Source: Moringa oleifera | Lineage: Eukaryota > Streptophyta > Magnoliopsida > Brassicales > Moringaceae | Assembly (NCBI GenBank): GCA_021397835.1 | Contig: JAJFZO010000566.1 | Span: 2,418,001-2,482,000 of the forward strand | DNA length: 64,000 nucleotides | Direction: 5' to 3' | In this document: positions 1 through 9,329 of the stretch, in pieces | How the letters are laid out: each line of letters opens with the position of its first letter | Position numbering within the stretch: the first letter of the stretch is position 1 | Notes under the pieces: model-generated | Told to the model about the DNA's origin: nothing | Database searches by the model: none | The model's input: the letters and a program-made list of their open reading frames with translations, nothing else | Translations under genes and position numbers: made by a program

Positions 1-48
1 TATTTTGAGTGCAGCATAACCAAATTTATACAAGAATACAATAATGTG

Positions 49-282
49 CTAACTTAAAATGCATAGAAAAAGCAAGTAGACATTCTTCATGGGAGCATTT
101 GCACCCCAAAATTGAGAGAAAAGGTGACCCAAATGCTCTTTGTGGTACATATAATTGTGTTTGTGTTGTCCATCAGATTCTTTGAAAGGATAGCTTTGGT
201 GGGCTTTGGTTTCAGTGGCTGTGGGTGGAGGGAAGAAGGGACAAAGCTTGAAGGGATTGTCTTCAAGTGCAAAATCAAACAC
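49..282 (-). other. Doubtful short coding stretch at the left edge
   Basis: An open frame of about 77 codons on the minus strand, richer in G+C than the sequence around it. It has no ATG of its own at the left-hand limit given here; the frame is open from a stop near position 308. It could be the last exon of a minus-strand gene, with a possible acceptor near 309, or chance. The peptide has a proline run (PFFPPP) and a His/Tyr-rich middle; I recognise no family. The same bases are also open in the other two minus-strand and plus-strand readings, which weakens the coding case. Confidence 0.2.
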
Positions 283-445
283 ATTGAAGGACCAAATAAT
301 AGGCAGATTCTATTATTGATATCTGTGAATATTCCTTTGGATTTCCAATGAAATGAGACCATTAAAAATATGATCATTTTATGACCATGTTTCTCCATTT
401 AAAATATTGTGAAATTCACGTTGCTGAATTTACAATAAACCCATT

Positions 446-511
446 TCTCTCTCTCTCTCTCTCTTTTTTAAAACAATATGTGTATATATATCTATATATA
501 TATATATATAT
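446..511. repeat. CT and TA microsatellites
   Basis: A (CT)n run at about 446-464 is followed by an interrupted (TA)n run at about 482-511. Simple-sequence DNA in an AT-rich intergenic region. Confidence 0.9.
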
Positions 512-579
512 CAACCAAACAGTAAATGTCTTTTTCATGAATACATCAAATTTTAATATATTTCAAAAAGATTATATTT

Positions 580-740
580 TTTATTGATTTAATTTGTGTT
601 GAGTTTTTTTTTTAAAATATTGACTTTGATAAATTAATAAAATTAATAGTTATAAATTTATTTATCTTATTATATAATATAATAAATTATTAAAAAATTA
701 TTTTTTAAAAAAACTCAACACTAGCTCAGATCAGTAAAAT
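580..740. mobile_element. MITE-like short inverted-repeat element (copy A)
   Basis: The left arm begins GTGTTGAGTTTT at 596 and its reverse complement ends at 721 (AAAACTCAACAC). A weaker match continues outward on both sides (TTATTGATTTAATTT against TTACTGATCTGAGCT). The interior is about 95 bp of nearly pure A/T with no coding potential. A related sequence lies at about 52520-52672. The size, terminal inverted repeats and dispersed copies fit a non-autonomous MITE; no clear target-site duplication was identified. Confidence 0.5.
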
Positions 741-2258
741 GAAAAATCTTTCATATTTGACACAAATTAAAAGAGATTAACTTTTTAAAAATATGCTAAC
801 ATATGATAATCATTCGACAAAATTAATAGTATAATTTTGTTTAATTATTATTATACTAGCTAGTAAATTATAAAAAAATATTATTTTTACATAAATTATA
901 AAATTTTATAAAAAGAAACAAAAAAATATTATAGTATATGTCATACATTTTTTAAAGATATGAAGAGGGAACCATACGGTCTATTTGGCATATTGGGAGG
1001 GAAAAGTTGTATAGTTGATAACATCCAAAAAATTGAATTTTATACTTATTTTAAGCAAAGTCTCGATATCAACTTTGCCGGAAAGCCAATAAAGCACAAA
1101 ATACCGATCTAATTATAAACTAATTTAATAGAATCAACCCCATTTTAAAAGTGCCAAACATGTGCCTAGGTATACTCATCTAAGTCACATTATTTTAATT
1201 CATTTTTGTTACTTTGGTACATTAATTAATGGTCTATATTTTTAAAACTTATTTTTTAATTTTATTTTAAGAATAATTATTTTTAATAAAGAATTTTTTT
1301 AAAAAATATATAAAACTCGATTAGGTGGTGAAATTTGAAGAAACTCCGTTGCTTTTTTGGTCTTATATACTAAATATGACTTTGGATCTAACATCCATAT
1401 CTATAATTAAATGTTAGGTTAGATTTGCCGCTTTTCTGATTGCAAGTTCCCGCTCTAACCCACCAAATGATTAAATTAAAATCATCTTTGGTTATACTTT
1501 GCATTAGCTGACTAATTGGGATCAACGTTCTCTATCTTTTTTATTATCACGGTGCATTAAAAAAATATTTCATTTGTAATTAATTATATTAGTAATAAAA
1601 ATAAAATAAATTATATACATTACTAAAATCTCTTAAGTTGTAATTACAACAATTTATGTTTATATAATTTTAAAATTATGAAAAAAATTTGTTGAAATGT
1701 TTTAAAAGTAATAATATATATGTTAGATATAAGATCAAAATAACACCCAAATCAAACAAAATTTAATATTATCGAATTGATATTGAATTACTACTTTAAA
1801 AATATTTATAAATTTTTTATATTATAACAAATTTTGTGATTATTATAAATTAATTTATTTTTAATAAAATATAAATAATTTTGACGATACGGCATGAAAT
1901 TTTATAATATAAAAAAATGCATATTTGGTAAGGTATAGTGGAATCCCTTTGGTGTAAATTGAAAACACCTTGAGACTAGAACTTCGCATAAGTCAAATTT
2001 TCACACTATTATTATCACAAAATAATCGTTAAAAAAGAGACAAATTTTAAAATATTAAAGTCATTATTTTTTTTAAAAAAAATTTGGATTGATAAATACT
2101 AAGGCTATTTTGGTCAATTGTGTAATTTCTCACGAAAAAAATCCCAACGACTAAATTAGTAAATCCCTGAAACAAGGAACCGCGCACCACAGTGTACTCT
2201 AGTCTTAACAAATCAGAAAATTACACCAACAACAAAAGCCAATAAGCCACAGGCCTGG
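741..2258. other. AT-rich intergenic sequence upstream of the ACS-like gene
   Basis: Mostly A/T with many short homopolymer runs and stops in all frames. I see no gene, RNA or transposon protein. The promoter of the aminotransferase gene should lie in the right-hand part, but no clear TATA box stands out. Confidence 0.7.
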
Positions 2259-2279
2259 CTCTCTCTCTCTCTCTCTCTG
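2259..2279. repeat. CT microsatellite in the ACS-like 5' region
   Basis: About ten CT dinucleotides some 165 bp before the start codon at 2443. Pyrimidine tracts like this are common near plant transcription starts and can be bound by GAGA/BPC-type proteins; function here is inference. Confidence 0.85.
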
Positions 2280-2442
2280 TTCTGGCTCTCTGTGTGTGTC
2301 GCTGCGTCTCTTCTCTGTATTCTCCGGCAACCCATTGAGTCATTGACGCGTTCATACAAAAATTATTTTCTTTTTTTTTTGTGAAAAAATTTGAATTTTC
2401 ATTTCGGCCGGTGTGTGTCCAACGCTCCATGATGTCACCATA

Positions 2443-5400
2443 ATGACCCGAACCGAATTCTATCGAACCCGGAGCACTGAGCCAGACGCGGAGACGAAAC
2501 CGACAACCAGCGGAGCTGGAAGACGAGGGGACGGAGGAGGAGGAGGTACCGCCATGAGGGTGATAGTCCCTTTGCAAGGAGTGGTTCAAGGGAGGGGAGG
2601 CCTGGTGTTAGGCTCAGTGATCCCTTGCGCGCTGTTCTACTTTCTACAGCTCTACCTAAAACGTTTCCGTAGAGACCCAAATGACCCAAAGGCGTCGTCT
2701 TCCAAGGGGGAAACGGGTTCCCCGACGCCGTCCCCATCCCAGTCCGCGGGGCAGCTGGCTGAGCTTCCTGGGTTGCCTCGGTCTTTGTCTCGGGTGCTTC
2801 TCTCGCCGAGAAGTGCAGGAGGACCAGTTTTCGTGTCGGGTCGAGCCAATACTATTGTGAAGGGTGGTGATTCTCCGTACTATATTGGGTTGAGGCGGGT
2901 CGAGGAGGACCCCTATGATGAGTTGGAAAATCCAGGTGGCATGATTCAGCTTGGTTTAGCTGAGAACAAGGTAAGTCTCGCGTCTTCTAACTGCATTTGC
3001 TGTCATATACTATTCCTCTTCTTTCTTGTGTTTTTTGGGTGATTTAGATAGTTTTTGATTGATGGATTTCCTGAATTGGTTTCCATTTGTGTAGTTAGCA
3101 TTGGATTTGGTTAAGGATTGGCTTGTAGCAAATGCTGGGGAAGCCATTTTAGGTGGTGGAGCAAAAGAATTGGATATTTGTGGGATTGCTACTTATCAGC
3201 CTTTTCATGGATTGATGGAGTTGAAAGTGGTAATTCTATTCACTCTCTTCTTTGGATATGCTAAGTTAATTTTCATCCCTGTTGATTTGATTGTAGTTTG
3301 GACATTCAGCAGCAATAATTAGCTTGCTTCTTGGTCTGGGGAGCTTGTAAAGAAGAATTTTAAATTAAGATCCAACTTAATTTCTTCATCTTTGAAGATG
3401 TTTATAGTGGCAGCTTTTGAATATTTCAAATTGTTCTGTGAAGGTCCATGTGTTTTCCAGGGATGTTAAGCTTCGTTCTTGAATCCCAAAGAGTGAGTTG
3501 TGTGATTGGGATAAGGTCATTCTTCCCACATTTTTCCTGAAACACTTCAAGATTTGAAAATATCATCTTGGTGGCAGTTCTTATATAATTACATGGTCAG
3601 TAAAATATTAGCTCAGAGTATCTAAATTTATTCTGATTGCCTCCTCTTACACAATGGAACTGTAAATGGAACCGATATATTGCCTATTTTATCGTTTAGG
3701 TCAAATTGTATATGAATAGATGAAAATTTGAAAAATATTCTTAAATGAGCATCATGGTTGAATGTGAATTAAATTGGGATAATTTCACAACTAAATTGAA
3801 ACTTTCTGTGTGCATCTCGTCAATGGAATGTGCTATCAAGAAGAGTTACCTTTTTTATAATATTTCTTTTATTACAGTTTTTTTGGTAACTCATCTAACA
3901 ATTTGGTTTTCCCAAGATTCAAACGCCAGTTGTTTTTCTCTCGGTTCTTTAAACCCTACCTCGTTTTCAACCTTGCAGCATAGCTGATTCCTTGTGCGTA
4001 ATACCCTCCTCTTCAGTTGAGTCCATTTCTCTGGTGTCACAACCAACTTCATCCTCTATCTAGACAAAAAATTGACATTTCAGCTCAAAATATATGGTTT
4101 AAGAAAATTTGATGCTTCCATGTATGTTAGCAGCTGAGTAGAAGCTGATGTATTTTGAAGTTGATAGGAACAACTTTTGATAGGAGCAACTTTCATCGTG
4201 AAGCTCATCTTCACAAGCATGTGATAGTTTATCACATGATATGTTGTAAGCTTGGTGGCCAAAATACGTGCCTGACTTTGTGATCTGTGTTTACTTTTGG
4301 GTTTTGTATTCGTTAATTCCATAACAATTTTATGTATATTCAAATACATAAACAATATTTCCTTGAAGGGTTTTGTGTTCACTAACTTCTCCAATTCTGC
4401 AGGCTGTTGCAGGATTCATGTCTCAAGTCATGGAGAAAGCAGTTTCATTCAACCCTTCACAATTAGTACTAACAGCTGGTGTGACGCCTGCAATTGAGAT
4501 GCTTAGCTTCTGCTTAGCCGATGCTGGAAATGCATTTCTTGTTCCAACTCCTTATTACCCTGGGTAATTATTTTGGTCATTATTTTGAAAGTTCAATTCA
4601 GTAACCAGCTATGAAATGAATCTGACAGAAGCTCTGAATATTATCTGCAGTTTTGACAGGGATGTAAAGTGGCGAACTGGGGTTGAGATTATACATGTCC
4701 CATGTCGAAGTGCTGACAATTTCAATATTAGTATAACTGCCCTGGACCGAGCGTTCAACCAGGCGAAGAAACGTGGTCTGAAAGTGCGAGGCATTATAGT
4801 TTCAAACCCTTCAAATCCTGTTGGCAATCTGCTGAATCGAGAAATGCTTTACAGCCTTCTGGACTTTGCCAAAGAAAAGAACATCCATATAGTCTGCAAT
4901 GAAATATTTGCTGGGTCTACCCATGGGAACGAAGAGTTTGTGAGCATGGCAGAAGTTATTGAATCAGAAGATGTTGATAGAGAGAGAGTTCATGTAGTAT
5001 ATGGTCTGTCAAAAGACCTCTCTCTTCCAGGTTTCAGGGTGGGGATTATCTACTCCTTTAATGAAAGCGTTCTTGCTGCTGCCAGAAAGCTTACCAGGTT
5101 CTCATCCGTTTCAGCTCCAACTCAACGTTTGCTTTTATCCATGCTTTCTGATACCAAATTCGTTCAAAAGTTTATTAAGATCAACAGGGAGAGGCTTCGA
5201 GGAATGTTTGTCAAGTTTGTGGCAGGCTTGAAGGAACTGGGCATCGAGTGCATAAAGAGCAATGGGGGTTTTTACTGTTGGGCTGACATGAGTGGATTTA
5301 TCCCCTCTTATAGCGAGAAAGGGGAGCTTGAGCTATGGAACAAATTGTTAAATACAGCTAAGATCAATGTAACACCTGGATCATGTTGCCATTGTATCGA

Positions 5401-5506
5401 ACCTGGATGGTTCCGTTTCTGTTTCACTTCATTGACAGAAAGAGATGTTCCTGTAGTTATAGAACGAATTCGGAAACTTTCTGAAACCTGTAAATCTCAT
5501 GGTTAA
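2443..5506 (+). CDS. ACS10: ACS10/ACS12-type PLP aminotransferase (ACS-like)
   Basis: Class I/II PLP-dependent aminotransferase of the divergent ACS10/ACS12 branch. In Arabidopsis that branch looks like ACC synthase but is reported to be an amino-acid aminotransferase without ACC synthase activity. Exons: 2443-2970, 3095-3229, 4403-4563, 4651-5506; 1680 nt, 559 aa, the family length. The ATG at 2443 starts MTRTE; an upstream in-frame GTG was ignored. A Gly-rich head leads to a hydrophobic segment at residues about 53-72 ([13 protein letters not shown]), a possible membrane anchor that classical ACC synthases lack. Family boxes follow: GLAENK at the exon 1 end, PTPYYPGFDRD, NPSNPVG (327-333) and the Schiff-base lysine K396 in [11 protein letters not shown]. 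Odd points: the ACC synthase QDYHGLP box reads QPFHGLM (F213), and the cofactor-binding DEIY box reads NEIF (N358). Intron 2 is about 1.2 kb. The gene is tail-to-tail with the LRR kinase, as recalled for At1g62960/At1g62950. Confidence 0.93.
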
Positions 5507-5932
5507 CAGTTTGTTTATTCTATGGAGTTAGAATATTTTTGCTGAGGAAAAAGCTCGATTTGTAGTTGCTGCTGTAGAAAGTAGAAATAGTTCAGGATTT
5601 CTGCAGGACAAATGACTGTAAAGAATAAGGTAGTCACTGTTTCAATGGTTTTCTGTAAATTGTTGGAAAATGAGATATGGTAAATGAATCATTTTATTGA
5701 AACAATTACAAGTTTCAAGAACAAATTAACAATTGTAACTCCAAAATGGAAACAAAAGAATGATTTTTTTTTTTTTTCCTTTCTTTGTGATAACAAGAAA
5801 CTCATTTGCCTCCCCTGCACAATTAACCCATATCCTTTTCCAGCTAGACTACTGCCTTCTTTAATCTTTGGGAATAATAAACTGTTAATCTGACTCTTTA
5901 GCTGATTTCAGAAACCCACCATTACAACATGG
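5507..5932. other. Convergent intergenic spacer
   Basis: A 426-bp gap between the stop codons of the ACS-like gene (+) and the LRR kinase (-). It must hold both 3' UTRs and poly(A) signals, so the two transcripts may overlap. AATAAA-like motifs are present (for example GGAATAATAAAC near 5870). No other gene is seen. Confidence 0.75.
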
Positions 5933-8704
5933 TCATGGTGTTTCCAGTCCTGATCTGATAGACTCGAGAACCTGAACAACCTCTGCCATGCTAGGTCTTC
6001 TTGAGGGAAGCTCTGATGTACAAATCAACCCCAACTTCATAACCTGAATCAACTCATTCTCTGCAGAACCACGTAAACTTCTGTCGAAGCAATCTGAGGC
6101 TAAGCCTCTTTCCAGTAACCCCCTAACATATTCACACAAAACCACCACCTCATTTGCTGATGGACTCTCCACTGGTTTCCTCCCCGTAACCAGCTCCAAA
6201 AGGATCACCCCGAAGCTATACACATCACATTTCTCACTCACTCTCAAGCTTTGAGCCAACTCTGGTGCAACATACCCGACTGCATTGTGGAATTTGGTTA
6301 AACCATAGTTGTCCAAAATGGGAAGTAATTTGCCTAAACCATAATCAGACAACTTGGGTTCATATTTATCATCTAGAAGTATGTTACCGGATTTGATGTT
6401 GAGATGAAGAATCGGGGGTCTGCAATCATGGTGAAGGTAAGAAAGTGCTCGTGCTGTTCCAATAGCAATCTGAAACCTCCTTGACCAATATAGTTCACTG
6501 CTGCTGCCACCAATACTAGTACTAGGATGAATGAACCCATGTAGATTATCATACAAATTCCCATTTGACACAAATTCAGATAGAATCAACTGCATTGTCG
6601 AGGACCAGTAGTAACCTTGAAATGCAACAAGATTTGGGTGGTGAAGATTACCCAGGCGCCCAATTTCATGCTCGAATTCATCTTGGTTTCTGATTCTTCC
6701 AAGAGTTTCAAGCTTCTTCACAGCAATTGAAATCCCACCTTCAAAAGTGGTTTTGTAGACTGTTCCGATTGAACCACCACCTATTAAACACTCCTTGTCC
6801 AGCAAAGATTTCGTGCCAGCCTCCCAGTCTTCGTATTTTGAGGGCAGACTCTTGCTGAAAAGCACCAGTTTGCCAATTATGACATTCGAATCTGTGGAAC
6901 CAAGTGGTGTGCTCTCAACAACTATTGTCTCAACATCCTTTTTCCTCCTTCGGGTCTTGATGTTCATGATAGTTACTACACAAACCCCGATAAGGATCAC
7001 TGCAGCTGCAACGATAACAACAATGACAGAAACACTGAGAACCTTTGGTTTTCTGGATACTGGAGCCGTGCCATTGCCATTTCGGGTACAGGGTGTGTCC
7101 AAAGGATCACCACAAAGCTGAGGATTGTTAGAGAACGCTGATGCCCCAAAAGCTTGGATGATTGGAAGAGAAGGAATTCTACCAGAAAGGCTATTGAAGG
7201 AAAGGTTAAAATGTTCCAAAGTTTTCAAATTTCCAAGAGATGAAGGGATTGATCCAGAAAGTGAATTGTGTGAAAGATCAAGGGATTTGATTTTGGAAAG
7301 GTTGCCTAAACTAGATGGAATGCTTCCCTTGAGATTGTTTTGGTGTAGGTCAAGGATTTTGAGGTTTGATAGGTTGTACAGAGTCTGAGGAATTTCTCCC
7401 TCTAAATCATTGCCAGAAAAATCCCTGCAGAAACGCAAAAAAATTTCTCAGATACATAATCTAAAGCTCTGCTGATCAAAATTTAGAATATTTCAAGATA
7501 GTGGTAGGACTCACAGCTCAAGAAGAATCCTGCAATTGCTTATTTGGTCAGGAATCTGACCGGAAAGGTTAAGATTGCGCAAATTCAGAACCTCTAGCAG
7601 CTCCATACTTCCAATTGTTGGAGGGATTGTTCCATAAATCGAATTATTACCTAATCTGATCACTGAAAGCCTCTGCAGATCTGTAATCCCATCTGGGAAA
7701 CCCCCCTTGAGCCTATTGGACTCCAAGTCCAGAAGTCTAAGGTTTTTGCAGTTTGTAATGCTTGTTAGGATATCCCCAGATAAATCATTCCATGAAGCAT
7801 CTAAAAACTCCATAGCCTCACAAGCTCCAACCTCAGCTATCTCCCCTTGGAATCCATTGTGTGACACATTGAAATAGGTCATGTTCTTGAATCCTAGAGC
7901 CCCGAAGGGAGCTAACCCAAAGAACATATTGGAGCCAAGATCCAAATGTGTTAGTCTCTGACAGTGTGATAAGTCTTCTTGAATACTCCCAGTTAACAAA
8001 TTGCTTCTCAAAGATACATACTCCAAGGCTTGAATATCACAAATTTTAGAAGGTAATACACCGCTTAGCTTATTGTAAGAGAAATCAAACCCTTTAAGAT
8101 TGGTACAATTAACAATTGATAGAGGAATTGAACCCAAAAGATTGTTATGAGACAGAGCAACAAATTTGGTTTTGAAACAAAACTTAAACAAAGCAAACGG
8201 GATTTCCCCAGTATAACCATTTCCTGACAAATCAAGAAACCGAATGCTAGGCAAATCACCTATGAACTCAGGGACAGACCCAGTCAATGCATTGGAGCTC
8301 AGATTAATCTTCCACAAAGTCAGCAACTGTGAATATTCCACTGGGATATTACCTGAAAACCGATTGCCAAACAATGCCAAGACCCTTATCGACCTTAAGC
8401 CTGATAAAGCTGGGGACAGGACTCCATTGAGGCTAGTGTTCCACAACACGATCTTGTCCACAAACCCATCTGGGTTGCAAAAAACGCCATTAAAGTCTTG
8501 ACAAGGATCGCCACTGGAGACCCAAGAAGCCAAGCTGTTGTACGGATCATCCGTGATGTTTCCCCTGAATTGGAGCAAGATATCCTTCTCAGTAGCAGCT
8601 GGAGAAACCTTGGTCAATGCAGCAGAAATGAAGAAGAGGATCAAGAAGACCAGAGGAGCATTAGTAGCATTAGGAGGAAGAAGAAATGGGCAAATCCTTC
8701 TCAT
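5933..8704 (-). CDS. LRR receptor-like kinase (At1g12460/At1g62950 type), likely pseudokinase
   Basis: Plasma-membrane leucine-rich-repeat receptor-like kinase. Exon 1 is 8704-7515 and exon 2 is 7424-5933, split by a 90-bp intron; 893 aa, close to the recalled Arabidopsis relatives (about 880-890). A signal peptide covers about residues 1-40 ([13 protein letters not shown]), then a cysteine-bounded LRR N-cap ([12 protein letters not shown]), about 15-17 LRRs, a C-cap with CGDPLDTPC, one membrane segment at about 526-550, a basic stop-transfer stretch (KTRRRKK) and the kinase domain. The Gly-rich loop (IGGGSIGTV, about 611-619) and the ATP-site lysine (K633 in IAVKK) are present. The catalytic HRD reads HLN (737-739), so the catalytic Asp is missing, and DFG reads DYG (757-759). 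Phosphotransfer is therefore doubtful and a scaffold or signalling role more likely. A TTG upstream was rejected as start in favour of the ATG at 8704. The ligand is unknown. Confidence 0.95.
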
Positions 8705-8738
8705 GCTCGATAGCAGGCAAAACAGCAAAAAAATGGAT

Positions 8739-8903
8739 CTACCCGTTTGGCATTATTGGTACTGGATCCAATTGAGAAAATATAATCCCCTTTCTCGCCT
8801 GATCGCTGCTACTTCTCTGCTCCTCCTTGAATTTCCACAGTTGCAGATTTTCTTCTGTGTGATTCTTGAAGTAGTGCTCCAAACACAGCAACATCAAAAC
8901 CAT
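8739..8903 (-). other. 53-codon upstream ORF in the LRR kinase leader
   Basis: An ATG at 8903 opens a 53-codon frame that ends in TAG at 8739-8741, about 34 bp before the main ATG at 8704. It contains a second in-frame ATG near its end. If the transcript starts upstream of 8903, as a possible TATATA at about 9226-9233 suggests, ribosomes would meet this ORF first and it could lower kinase translation. The peptide matches nothing I recognise. The frame is read from the sequence; transcription and regulation are inference. Confidence 0.45.
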
Positions 8904-9094
8904 GATCAGATAGCCGCATTTTCTCTTCTCACCTCCCTTGCAGGTGAAACTGAACTGAAACCCTCAGAACAATGCCTAAACACGAGTGCCCATTCAGCCA
9001 ATCAATACACACGAATAAGGATCTGGGTATTTTTCGCCTCTTCTGGGTTTGAAGCAAAGTCAAGAAAAATTAGTTCACACAGACTTCCTTAGAT

Positions 9095-9113
9095 AGAGAG
9101 AGAGAGAGAGAGG
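9095..9113. repeat. GA microsatellite in the LRR kinase leader
   Basis: About nine GA dinucleotides, reading as CT on the gene's own (minus) strand, some 390 bp upstream of the LRR kinase start. Confidence 0.85.
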
Positions 9114-9287
9114 CAAAGAAGTATGGTGAGGAAGGACATGTAATGAAAATGGCGAATGTGCGTGCCATGGCTGGAAAGGAAACAGGTGAGCCAATTTAAT
9201 ACTGTTCTTTTTAGAAGTATCTCTCTATATATCTGTACAGCTCCCTCTGGTTGCCACCAACTGAAGACGAACCACGTGCATGCTGCA

Positions 9288-9329
9288 TCTCTCTCTCTCT
9301 CTCTCTCCCTCTTCCCCTCTCTCTCTCTA
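9288..9329. repeat. CT-rich microsatellite
   Basis: An interrupted (CT)n tract with CCCTCTTCCCCT in the middle, in the upstream region of the LRR kinase gene. Confidence 0.85.

Noticed and set aside
2413..2442. Upstream in-frame extension of the ACS-like protein
   Set aside because: It starts with GTG; the ATG at 2443 gives the MTRTE start I recall from ACS10 relatives.
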